Notes: a model not told the origin generated them from the letters alone. A DNA stretch of 7,419 nucleotides from Lysobacterales bacterium (GCA_026993285.1 JALWTZ010000147.1:1-7419), one strand, 5' to 3'; positions 1 to 6,389 are shown, counted from the first letter of the stretch. Numbers and translations: made by a program.

Positions 1-1587
1 GAGCAGGAACGTTGGACCCTGCCGGGGCGGTTTGAAACGGAAGCCACCCAGAGTCTGCAGCTGAGCCTGGATGGCCGTTGGTTGTATATTCTTGATCACG
101 ACGGTGAAATCCTGCCCTGGGACATGAATGACCCGGACAATCCTGCACAAAACAACCGTGTGCGCTTGCCGGGGCAGGCGAGGGTGACCAGTTCGCGCAT
201 GCTGCTCGGCGGGCTTTCCCTGCTGGTGGGTGCGGACAATGGCCGCATCTATCAGTTGTTTCCCGTGCGCACCCGGGGAAATGAATATCAGCTCCAGCTG
301 ATTCGTGATTTTTCCGGGCTGGATGCTGCCGTCGTGGCCATCTATCCTGAACAACGGCGCAAGGGATTTGTTGCGGTGGACAAGGCCGGTCATGCCGCGC
401 TCTACAATGCCACGGCCCATCGGCTGGTACGCCGGTTTGATGTGCAAAGCGATGCCATTCAGGCCATCACCCTGCCACCGCGTGCCGATGCTTTCTATTT
501 ATTGAATGCGCAGGGTCAACTGCATGGCTGGCAGGTGCATAATGAACACCCGGAAGTTTCCTGGTCGGCCCTGTGGGAGAAGGTTTGGTACGAAGGTTAT
601 GACCGGCCGGAGTGGATCTGGCAGTCTTCGGCATCGAACAATGATTTCGAACCCAAGTTTTCATTGACTCCATTGGCCTTCGGTACCCTGAAGGGCGCCT
701 TGTATGCCATGATTTTTGCGGTACCGCTGGCCATCATGGGCGCCATCTTCACCGCGCATTTCATGGCGCCGGGCATGCGGAAATCGGTCAAGCCCATCAT
801 CGAAATCATGGAAGCCTTGCCTACGGTGATTCTGGGTTTTCTTGCCGGCCTCTGGTTCGCGCCCTGGGTGGAACATCATTTATCCAGCATTTTCGGCTTG
901 CTGGTTTTACTGCCGGTGGGCGTGCTGCTCTTTGCCTGGCTGTGGCAATACATGCCTGACCGGTGGCGGGACCGGGGGCAGGCCGGCTGGCAGGGGCTGG
1001 TGCTGATCCCGGTCATCGTGGTGCTGGTCGGCCTGGCCGTGGGGCTGGGAGACGAAATGCAGAACTGGTTTTTCGGTGGGGACTTCCGCCGCTGGCTGAC
1101 CCAGGAAATGGGGGTCAGCTACGACCAGCGCAACGCCCTGGTGGTGGGTTTTGCCATGGGCTTCGCCGTGATTCCCACCATCTTCACCATCGCTGAAGAT
1201 GCGATCTTCTCCGTACCCAAGGCACTGAGTTCCGGTTCGCTTGCACTGGGCGCATCCCCCTGGCAAACGCTGATGCGAGTGGTCCTGCCCACCGCCAGCC
1301 CGGGCATATTTTCCGCCCTGATGATCGGTTTTGGCCGCGCCGTGGGCGAAACCATGATCGTGCTGATGGCTACGGGCAATACGCCAGTCATGGATCTGAG
1401 TGCTTTCAGTGGTTTCCGAACCCTGTCGGCCAACATTGCCGTGGAAATGCCCGAATCCGAGTTGTATTCCACCCATTACCGCGTGCTCTTTCTGGCGGCG
1501 CTCGTGCTGTTCCTGTTCACCTTTCTGGTCAACACGGCGGCTGAAACGGTGCGCCAGCGGCTGCGCAGCAAATACAGTTCCTTGTGA
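1..1587 (+). CDS. pstC: Phosphate ABC transporter permease PstC, extended form (5' partial)
   Basis: This is an inner-membrane permease subunit of the high-affinity phosphate importer, pairing with PstA and driven by PstB. The frame is open from base 1, so the N-terminus is missing; 528 codons are visible before the TGA stop. Fragment residues 1 to about 185 are soluble and contain four stretches resembling WD-type beta-propeller blades. The permease core follows, with membrane segments from about residue 225. The cytoplasmic coupling loop is clear at about 411-430 (SGSLALGASPWQTLMRVVLP), followed by GRAVGETM. Two additional hydrophobic segments (about 297-318 and 331-348) and a short soluble stretch interrupt the usual core. 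PstC of E. coli is much shorter, whereas extended PstC proteins are known in Pseudomonas-like bacteria. The soluble part probably sits in the periplasm between TM1, which is not in the window, and TM2; this topology is inferred. The stop overlaps the proposed pstA start. Family assignment is secure. Confidence 0.93.
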   Translation, partial: EQERWTLPGRFETEATQSLQLSLDGRWLYILDHDGEILPWDMNDPDNPAQNNRVRLPGQARVTSSRMLLGGLSLLVGADNGRIYQLFPVRTRGNEYQLQLIRDFSGLDAAVVAIYPEQRRKGFVAVDKAGHAALYNATAHRLVRRFDVQSDAIQAITLPPRADAFYLLNAQGQLHGWQVHNEHPEVSWSALWEKVWYEGYDRPEWIWQSSASNNDFEPKFSLTPLAFGTLKGALYAMIFAVPLAIMGAIFTAHFMAPGMRKSVKPIIEIMEALPTVILGFLAGLWFAPWVEHHLSSIFGLLVLLPVGVLLFAWLWQYMPDRWRDRGQAGWQGLVLIPVIVVLVGLAVGLGDEMQNWFFGGDFRRWLTQEMGVSYDQRNALVVGFAMGFAVIPTIFTIAEDAIFSVPKALSSGSLALGASPWQTLMRVVLPTASPGIFSALMIGFGRAVGETMIVLMATGNTPVMDLSAFSGFRTLSANIAVEMPESELYSTHYRVLFLAALVLFLFTFLVNTAAETVRQRLRSKYSSL

Positions 1588-3257
1588 TGGTGAATTCGAT
1601 GCGTCAATGGTGGAGACAGGGGGAACCGTGGATCTGGCTGAACGCAGCCGCAGTGGCTGTTTGTGTGCTGATGATCCTGGGCCTCCTGATGCTGATTTCC
1701 GCGCGTGGCATGAGTCATTTCTGGCCTCGTCCCGTATTGCAGGTGGAATACCAGCAGCGTGATGGCAGCCGAGTGCATTTCCTTGGTGAGGTGGCTGATC
1801 GGGAAAAAGTGCCCGCACAGATTTTGCGTGACAATGGCGAGGCGGTGCCGGAAGAGGTGCTGCAGGTGGAACGCCTGTTACTGAAAACCGGCAATCGCAA
1901 GCTTACCGGCAAGGATTTCCACTGGTTGCTGGAACCGCGTATCGAGCGCGTGGACATGCCCAGGGATGCCATGGTGGTGGAGCGGCATGAATGGGGCAAC
2001 TTCTACGGTTTTCTGCTCGACATTCTGCAGGATGGCCAACGCCAGCATCTGCAGGGAACGGCTCTGCTGGAAGCGCTCAAGGCCAAGGTAAAACTGGCGC
2101 AGGCATTGTACGCGCAGATCAAGCACATCGAGAAAGTGGAAATCGGTGGCATCAACTACGAAATGGAGCGTTTGCGCCTGAAAAAACGCCGTCATGAACT
2201 GGATGGCGACTTGACTCCGGAGCTGCTGCAACAACTGGACGAGGAAAGAAAGGCGCTGAATGCCCGCTATACGGAACTGGAAAAGGCTCGGAATGTATTG
2301 CTGGAGAAATCCACCCATGATGCCTTGCTGTTCCGCACATCCGACGGCCGGGAAGTGACGATTCCAACCCGGGCCGTGGTGCGCTATTTCCAGCCCAACG
2401 CCATGGATTTCGGGCAGAAAATCCACCATTACCTTGCCAAACTCTGGGAGTTTGTCAGTGATGAACCCCGCGAGGCCAATACCGAAGGCGGTATCTTTCC
2501 GGCCATTTTCGGTACGGTGATCATGGTGATCATCATGTCGATCCTTGTAACACCTTTTGGCGTGATAGCCGCGGTCTATTTGCGGGAATACGCCCATCAG
2601 GGGCTGTTGGTGCGCATCATCCGCATCGCGGTCAACAACCTGGCGGGTGTGCCTTCCATCGTCTATGGCGTATTCGGCCTGGGCTTTTTCGTCTACGCCA
2701 TCGGTGGCAGCATTGACCAGCTGTTTTTCCCCGAGGCGTTGCCGGCACCCACCTTCGGTACCGGCGGCCTGCTGTGGGCCTCGCTGACCCTGGCCCTGCT
2801 GACTCTGCCGGTAGTGATCGTTTCCACGGAAGAGGGCTTGAGCCGCATTCCCAAGGCCATCCGCGAGGGTTCGCTGGCGTTGGGCGCCACCAAGGCCGAA
2901 ACCCTGTGGCGTACCGTGCTGCCCATGGCTTCTCCGGCAATGATGACCGGCATGATTCTTTCGGTGGCTCGTGCCGCGGGCGAGGTGGCGCCACTGATGC
3001 TGGTGGGTGTGGTCAAACTGGCGCCCACATTGCCGTTGGATGGCAACGCGCCCTTCCTGCATCTGGACCGCAAGTTCATGCATCTGGGCTTTCACATCTA
3101 CGATGTGGGCTTCCAAAGCCCGAATGTGGAAGCTGCCCGCCCACTGGTTTATGCCACCGCCTTCTTGCTGGTGGTGGTCATCGTGGCCCTGAACCTGCTG
3201 GCCATCTATATTCGTAACCGCTTGCGCGAACGCTACCGTTCGCTGGAACAACACTGA
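1587..3257 (+). CDS. pstA: Phosphate ABC transporter permease PstA, extended form
   Basis: This is the second inner-membrane permease subunit of the phosphate importer. The ATG at 1587 overlaps the pstC stop as TGATG, giving 556 residues. GTG at 1584 and ATG at 1599 are alternatives, and none has a good ribosome binding site, which fits translational coupling to pstC. TM1 lies at about residues 18-38. A soluble insertion of roughly 260 residues follows, including a charged, probably coiled-coil section at about 160-242. Membrane segments resume at about 304-332, then about 344-372, 392-413, 450-477 and 519-543. The coupling loop is at about 428-446 (EGSLALGATKAETLWRTVLP), and ARAAGEVAPLM follows. 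With TM1 entering from the cytoplasm, the insertion should be periplasmic. E. coli PstA is about 296 residues, so nearly half of this protein is extra, though similar long PstA proteins occur in Pseudomonas relatives. The pstB ATG is 8 bases beyond the stop. Confidence 0.94.
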   Translation: MVNSMRQWWRQGEPWIWLNAAAVAVCVLMILGLLMLISARGMSHFWPRPVLQVEYQQRDGSRVHFLGEVADREKVPAQILRDNGEAVPEEVLQVERLLLKTGNRKLTGKDFHWLLEPRIERVDMPRDAMVVERHEWGNFYGFLLDILQDGQRQHLQGTALLEALKAKVKLAQALYAQIKHIEKVEIGGINYEMERLRLKKRRHELDGDLTPELLQQLDEERKALNARYTELEKARNVLLEKSTHDALLFRTSDGREVTIPTRAVVRYFQPNAMDFGQKIHHYLAKLWEFVSDEPREANTEGGIFPAIFGTVIMVIIMSILVTPFGVIAAVYLREYAHQGLLVRIIRIAVNNLAGVPSIVYGVFGLGFFVYAIGGSIDQLFFPEALPAPTFGTGGLLWASLTLALLTLPVVIVSTEEGLSRIPKAIREGSLALGATKAETLWRTVLPMASPAMMTGMILSVARAAGEVAPLMLVGVVKLAPTLPLDGNAPFLHLDRKFMHLGFHIYDVGFQSPNVEAARPLVYATAFLLVVVIVALNLLAIYIRNRLRERYRSLEQH

Positions 3258-3259
3258 GG
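3256..3259 (+). promoter_or_regulatory. Ribosome binding site of pstB
   Basis: GAGG lies 6 bases before the ATG at 3266 and overlaps the pstA stop codon (TGA 3255-3257). It supports the first ATG as the pstB start over the internal ATG at 3323, which lies just before the conserved NLRLFYG strand. Confidence 0.6.
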
Positions 3260-3265
3260 CCTATC

Positions 3266-4066
3266 ATGGAATCATCCACTGCCCAGGCAACGCCCCAGCA
3301 CAATTCGCAGCCCGGTGCTGCCATGGAAGCGCGTAATCTGCGTCTGTTCTATGGTGAAAAACAGGCGCTGAACGGTATCAACCTGCAACTGCTGGATAAA
3401 AAGGTCACTGCTTTTATCGGCCCCAGTGGCTGTGGCAAATCCACATTGTTGCGCTGTTTCAATCGCATGAATGATCTGGTGGACAATTGCCGTATCGAAG
3501 GAGAGATCCTGCTGGAAGGTACGGATATCTACGCACCTGGCGTGGATGTGTCCGAGCTGCGCCGGCGGGTGGGCATGGTGTTCCAGAAACCCAACCCCTT
3601 CCCGAAGTCCATTTATGAAAACGTAGCTTACGGCCTGCGCCTGCAAGGCATCAACAAGCGGCGTGTACTGGATGAAACCGTGGAATGGGCGCTCAAGGGC
3701 GCGGCCCTGTGGGATGAGGTCAAGGACCGTCTCAATGACAGCGCATTTGGTCTTTCCGGTGGCCAGCAGCAGCGGCTGGTCATCGCCCGTGCCATCGCGG
3801 TCAAGCCGCAGGTGCTATTGCTGGATGAACCGGCATCCGCGCTCGATCCCATTTCCACCCTGAAAATCGAGGAACTGATCGCCGAGCTCAAGGAAGAATT
3901 CACCATCGCCATTGTTACTCACAACATGCAGCAGGCGGCTCGTGTCAGCGATTACACGGCCTTCATGTACATGGGTGATCTGGTGGAATATGGTGAAACC
4001 AGCCTGATTTTTACCAACCCGGTACAGAAAAAAACCGAGGACTATATCACCGGCCGTTACGGATGA
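3266..4066 (+). CDS. pstB: Phosphate ABC transporter ATP-binding protein PstB
   Basis: This is the cytoplasmic ATPase that powers phosphate import through PstC-PstA; 266 residues, normal for the family. All nucleotide-binding elements are present and intact: Walker A GPSGCGKST at 52-60, Q-loop Gln107 within FQKPNPFP, signature LSGGQQQR at 163-170, Walker B VLLLDEP at 183-189 with the catalytic Glu188, D-loop SALDP at 191-195, and switch His219 in THN. The FQKPNPFP and SALDPIST motifs point to PstB rather than another importer ATPase. The first 20 residues are polar and low in conservation, and a start at Met20 (base 3323) would also give a complete domain. The gene follows pstA closely, and phoU comes 67 bases later. 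Confidence 0.97.
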   Translation: MESSTAQATPQHNSQPGAAMEARNLRLFYGEKQALNGINLQLLDKKVTAFIGPSGCGKSTLLRCFNRMNDLVDNCRIEGEILLEGTDIYAPGVDVSELRRRVGMVFQKPNPFPKSIYENVAYGLRLQGINKRRVLDETVEWALKGAALWDEVKDRLNDSAFGLSGGQQQRLVIARAIAVKPQVLLLDEPASALDPISTLKIEELIAELKEEFTIAIVTHNMQQAARVSDYTAFMYMGDLVEYGETSLIFTNPVQKKTEDYITGRYG

Positions 4067-4071
4067 GGAAC

Positions 4072-4089
4072 CCGACACAGTCTGGTCGG
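4072..4089 (+). other. Possible RNA stem-loop between pstB and phoU
   Basis: CCGAC at 4072-4076 can pair with GTCGG at 4085-4089 around an 8-base loop. No T-run follows (the next bases are TCAAAACAATT), so it is not a standard intrinsic terminator. In an mRNA it could affect the 3' end stability of the pstB part or partial read-through into phoU. A five-pair stem can arise by chance, so this is only a candidate. I saw no convincing promoter or Pho box in the 67-base gap. Confidence 0.22.
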
Positions 4090-4121
4090 TCAAAACAATT
4101 CAAGATAGATCAAGTGCATAC

Positions 4122-4125
4122 AGGT
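4122..4125 (+). promoter_or_regulatory. Weak ribosome binding site of phoU
   Basis: AGGT lies 8 bases before the ATG at 4134. It is a weak match to the Shine-Dalgarno consensus but correctly placed, and no better in-frame start is nearby. Confidence 0.4.
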
Positions 4126-4133
4126 AACCGCTC

Positions 4134-4862
4134 ATGGATCGCAACGACTTAAGCCAACACATTTCCACCCAGTACAACGAAGAGCTGGAAGATATTCGCA
4201 GCAAGGTCATGGCCATGGGCGGGTTGGTGGAAGAGCAACTGGAAAGTGCCGTGCAGTCATTGGTGGAAATGGATGCCGATACTGCCCAGCGTGTGGTGGA
4301 ATCGGATTACAAGGTCAATGCCATGGAGGTGGAGCTGGATGAGGAGTGCACCATGATTCTGGCTCGTCGGCAACCGGCCGCCGGCGACCTGCGCCTGATT
4401 ATCGCGGTGATCAAGACCATTACCGACCTCGAGAGAATCGGGGATGAAGCCGAGCGAGTGGCCCGCATGGCCGAATCCATGGCCGGGCGTACTTTCGACA
4501 AGGGCATCATGGCGGAAATGGAACATATGGGCGAGCTGGTGCAGGACATGCTGCATCGGGTACTCGATGCCTTCGCCCGCCTGGATGTGCAGGAAGCCAT
4601 TGCCGTGGTGAAGAAGGATGAGAAGGTGGATATCAAGTACGATTCCCTGCTGCGGCAAACCATCACTTACATGGCTGAAGACCCACGCATGATTCCCCTG
4701 GCCCTCAACATGCTCTGGGCCGCCCGTTCACTGGAGCGGATCGGTGATCGTTGCCAGAATATTGCCGAATACATTCTCTATCTGGTCAAGGGCAAGGATG
4801 TTCGTCACACGCATCTCGACCAGGTGTTGAAGGAAATGGACGAGGAACGGGCGGGTAAGTGA
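4134..4862 (+). CDS. phoU: Phosphate signalling protein PhoU
   Basis: PhoU is a cytoplasmic all-helical protein that connects the Pst transporter with the PhoR histidine kinase, keeping the Pho regulon off when phosphate is plentiful and limiting Pst uptake. The 242 residues match the usual length. The internal duplication of two three-helix halves is visible in the paired metal-binding motifs: DLERIGDEAERVA at 98-110 and SLERIGDRCQNIAEYI at 199-214, each with the Glu-x-x-x-Asp pattern (Glu100/Asp104 and Glu201/Asp205). The N-terminal helix with the HISTQYNEELEDIR sequence is also typical. It is the last gene of the operon and is followed within 25 bases by a terminator hairpin. The 67-base gap from pstB is wider than the other junctions and could hold a processing site or a separate weak promoter, but none is obvious. 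Confidence 0.97.
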   Translation: MDRNDLSQHISTQYNEELEDIRSKVMAMGGLVEEQLESAVQSLVEMDADTAQRVVESDYKVNAMEVELDEECTMILARRQPAAGDLRLIIAVIKTITDLERIGDEAERVARMAESMAGRTFDKGIMAEMEHMGELVQDMLHRVLDAFARLDVQEAIAVVKKDEKVDIKYDSLLRQTITYMAEDPRMIPLALNMLWAARSLERIGDRCQNIAEYILYLVKGKDVRHTHLDQVLKEMDEERAGK

Positions 4863-4885
4863 TCGTCCTCAATCAGTGAACCTGA

Positions 4886-4917
4886 CCAAAAGGTGGCAAT
4901 TATGGCCACCTTTTTGG
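4886..4917 (+). terminator. Intrinsic terminator after phoU
   Basis: GGTGGC at 4892-4897 pairs with GCCACC at 4905-4910 around the 7-base loop AATTATG. The stem is preceded by AAAA and followed by TTTTT, and flanking CC (4886-4887) and GG (4916-4917) extend it with one unpaired T. This is a classical rho-independent terminator closing the pst-phoU operon. The A-run on the other side means it could also act on the - strand, although no - strand gene ends against it here. Confidence 0.85.
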
Positions 4918-5020
4918 TTTGTGGATCCAGTAAACACGCTTCATGTGGCCATCCTGCGGCTTCTGCGCCCTGGCATGGTGATTGCTTGAAGGTTTCTACC
5001 ATCCCACAGAGCGTACGAAA
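4918..5020. other. Intergenic stretch before the solenoid gene
   Basis: This roughly 100-base region must contain the start signals of the exported solenoid protein, since a terminator stands just upstream. I found no clear -35/-10 pair and only a weak AGAG-like ribosome binding site 9 bases or so before the ATG at 5021. No conserved RNA or repeat was recognised. Confidence 0.4.
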
Positions 5021-5707
5021 ATGAAATTCAAAATCCTTCTTGTCGGCTGGTTGGCGCTGGTTTCACTCAGCGTGCAGGCAGGCAACCATCAAAACACGAT
5101 CAACGGGAACATTACCCTGGCGGCTGGCGAGCAGGCGGATGCACTGCAATCGATCAGCGGAAATATTCACCTGCAGGAAAAATCCCGTGCCGGTCATGTG
5201 GAAACCGTAAACGGCAGCGTGCAACTGGATACCCTGGCTCGTTCCGGGCGCGTGGAAACCGTCAATGGCAATATTGCACTGGCCAGGGGTGCACGCGTGC
5301 GGTCCATTGAAACGGTCAATGGAACGGTGAGCCTGGAGCCAGGCGCACGGGTGGAAGACCGCGTGGAAATGGTCAATGGCCGGGTAATGTTGCAGGAAAA
5401 CAGCCAGGTAGGCGGTGATGTCGAACTGGTCAATGGCCGGGTTACGGCAAAAGATGCGGAGATCCAGGGGCAGATCTCACTGGTCAATGGCCAGATCGAG
5501 TTGCGCGGAAGCACGCAAGTGGGCGGCATTCATGTGCACAAGGCCAAATCCGGCTGGTTTTCCGGCAACAGCTCGCAGCGCAAGCCACGCCTGATCATCG
5601 GCCCGGATGTCGTAGTAAGTGGTGATATCGTGCTGGAACAGGAAACCGACCTCGACGTGGATCCGGCAGCGAAGGTGGGTGAAATCCGGCGTTTGTATCT
5701 TCAGTAA
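5021..5707 (+). CDS. Exported beta-solenoid repeat protein of unknown function
   Basis: This 228-residue protein begins with a clear Sec signal peptide: MKFK, a hydrophobic core at about 5-17, and likely cleavage after VQA at residue 20. The mature part is built of turns of about 18 residues, each with the pattern (E)xVNGxVxL. The Asn-Gly pairs begin at 28, 64, 82, 100, 119, 138 and 156, with Ser46-Gly47 in the second turn. A loop at about 173-190 (HKAKSGWFSG, then basic SQRKPR) is followed by one or two further turns (IIGPDVVVSGDIVLEQ, then DPAAKVGEI). Such regular hydrophobic periodicity predicts a beta-helix related in style to bactofilin or DUF4097-like proteins. I recall similar uncharacterised proteins in Xanthomonas-like bacteria. 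The protein has no cysteine, no lipobox and no transmembrane helix after the signal, so it is probably periplasmic or secreted. A longer in-frame start at TTG 4982 would hide the signal peptide and was not used. Function is unknown. Confidence 0.85.
   Translation: MKFKILLVGWLALVSLSVQAGNHQNTINGNITLAAGEQADALQSISGNIHLQEKSRAGHVETVNGSVQLDTLARSGRVETVNGNIALARGARVRSIETVNGTVSLEPGARVEDRVEMVNGRVMLQENSQVGGDVELVNGRVTAKDAEIQGQISLVNGQIELRGSTQVGGIHVHKAKSGWFSGNSSQRKPRLIIGPDVVVSGDIVLEQETDLDVDPAAKVGEIRRLYLQ
5099..5524 (+). repeat. Degenerate 54-57 bp tandem repeats encoding solenoid turns
   Basis: Eight in-frame units, 54 or 57 bases long, code for the turns of the exported protein. The best conserved core is GGTCAATGG or a near variant, at about 5261-5269, 5315-5323, 5372-5380, 5429-5437 and 5483-5491; GGTCAATGGCCGGGT occurs twice exactly. 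The remaining bases of each unit have diverged, so the duplication is old or held by selection at protein level. Confidence 0.75.
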
Positions 5708-5740
5708 CTGCAGTTTGATTCGGTCCAGGGAAGGACAGGA

Positions 5741-5962
5741 TCAGCTGGAAAAATGCTGATCGAGCTTGTCCAGTATTTTCAGTCCTTCCTCCGCGTGGCC
5801 GCAGGCTGCCAGTGCGCGAAACCTGACTTCACTATCGAATTCTGCAATGGCCTGGGTGGAGAGCTCTTCAATCAATTTGTTGACGCTCATGCGCCTGTGC
5901 TTTGCCAGCGCTTTCAGTCGGCCATGTTTGTCATCGGGCAAACGGATGGTTAAGGTGGCCAT
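5741..5962 (-). CDS. Ribbon-helix-helix (HicB/CopG-like) antitoxin
   Basis: This small 73-residue protein is predicted to bind DNA and to neutralise the PIN toxin encoded directly upstream. The N-terminal strand TLTIRLPD (3-10), helix at about 11-22 and second helix at about 26-40 (SVNKLIEELSTQAIAEF) form a ribbon-helix-helix fold. The C-terminal part (about 41-73, ending ILDKLDQHFSS) is the probable toxin-binding tail. The sequence resembles proteins annotated as HicB-family antitoxins that accompany PIN toxins, though no HicA is present here. The gene starts 4 bases after the toxin stop, so the two are surely cotranscribed. Family members commonly repress their own promoter. It ends 33 bases from the convergent solenoid gene with no terminator seen between them. 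The RHH assignment is strong; antitoxin function rests on context. Confidence 0.85.
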   Translation of the reverse strand: MATLTIRLPDDKHGRLKALAKHRRMSVNKLIEELSTQAIAEFDSEVRFRALAACGHAEEGLKILDKLDQHFSS

Positions 5963-5966
5963 GATC

Positions 5967-6389
5967 CTATTTCTCCAAAAATGTAGCAGGTGTCACAATC
6001 TGTAAACAGGGAAAGTTCAGTTCAGTCTTGCTCAAATCTTTGATGTTGTTCGTAATGATATGGCTTGCATTGCCAGCCAAAGCCAACTCGATCAAGAAAT
6101 TATCTCCTTCATCGGGAACATTGGGCCGCCACAGGTAGTATACGGGCACCCATTGGCATGTGCTGTAAAATGCTTCCAGCAATGTTCTGATTTCAGCAGT
6201 GGAGAGCGGGCAAGCGTCAAGGATGCTCGCTCTTCGGGATACCGCCTCATATTCATTGAACAATGCATTGCTGATCAATGGCTTGTGCACACTTTCCAAA
6301 CAAAGCCTTAACAGCTTTCGGCTGAGCCCTTTGGAACTGATCAGGGCACTGATAAGCACACTGGTATCCACAACAATCGTCTTGGACAT
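5967..6389 (-). CDS. PIN-domain toxin (putative VapC-like ribonuclease)
   Basis: This is a predicted metal-dependent ribonuclease toxin of 140 residues, in the broad group named PIN family toxin component (COG1569-like). The N-terminal IVVDTSVLISAL places the first catalytic acid at Asp8. Glu46 in LFNEYEAV and Asp96 in PDEGDNFLIELA fit the next two acidic positions, with Asp93 nearby. The segment ASHIITNNIKDLSK has Asn114-Asn115 where many VapC proteins have Gly-Asp, and Asp118 follows; this looks like a subfamily trait rather than proof of inactivity. The ATG at 6389 was chosen because conserved PIN sequence begins right there; the open frame runs further upstream to 6557 but that extension overlaps the end of nadB and has no PIN character. 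No good ribosome binding site precedes the ATG. GC content is visibly lower than in nadB. Substrate RNA is unknown. Confidence 0.87.
   Translation of the reverse strand: MSKTIVVDTSVLISALISSKGLSRKLLRLCLESVHKPLISNALFNEYEAVSRRASILDACPLSTAEIRTLLEAFYSTCQWVPVYYLWRPNVPDEGDNFLIELALAGNASHIITNNIKDLSKTELNFPCLQIVTPATFLEK
5973..5976 (-). promoter_or_regulatory. Ribosome binding site of the antitoxin inside the toxin gene
   Basis: On the - strand GGAG lies 10 bases before the antitoxin ATG at 5962 and is part of the Leu-Glu codons at the end of the toxin gene. A second AGGA closer to the ATG (2 bases away) is probably too near. The antitoxin therefore has its own decent translation signal, while the toxin has none visible, which could help keep antitoxin in excess despite its second position. 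Confidence 0.5.

Noticed and set aside
907..1818. Open frame of 303 codons antisense to pstC and pstA
   Set aside because: It is a composition-driven shadow crossing the pstC-pstA junction, with low-complexity His/Gln-rich sequence and no start signal.
1878..3254. Long open frame (458 codons) antisense to pstA
   Set aside because: It lies entirely opposite a convincing pstA, is rich in His, Gln and Gly as expected from reverse-complement codon bias, and shows no recognisable domain.
4114..4123. GTGCATACAG before phoU, also found at 6418-6427 near the toxin gene
   Set aside because: A shared 10-mer is expected several times by chance in a window of this size, and the two contexts are unrelated.
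4067..4133. Pho box or promoter before phoU
   Set aside because: I looked for CTGTCAT-like direct repeats and -35/-10 pairs and saw no convincing match. A Pho box would be expected upstream of pstS or pstC, outside the window.
4805..5002. Small - strand open frame across the phoU end and terminator
   Set aside because: It runs through the terminator hairpin, has no ribosome binding site, and no recognisable product.
4982..5020. Longer solenoid protein starting at TTG 4982
   Set aside because: It would place 13 polar residues before a textbook signal peptide. The ATG at 5021 starts exactly with the Met-Lys-Phe-Lys n-region.
5708..5740. Terminator between the convergent solenoid and antitoxin genes
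   Set aside because: The 33-base gap holds no stem followed by a T-run on either strand.
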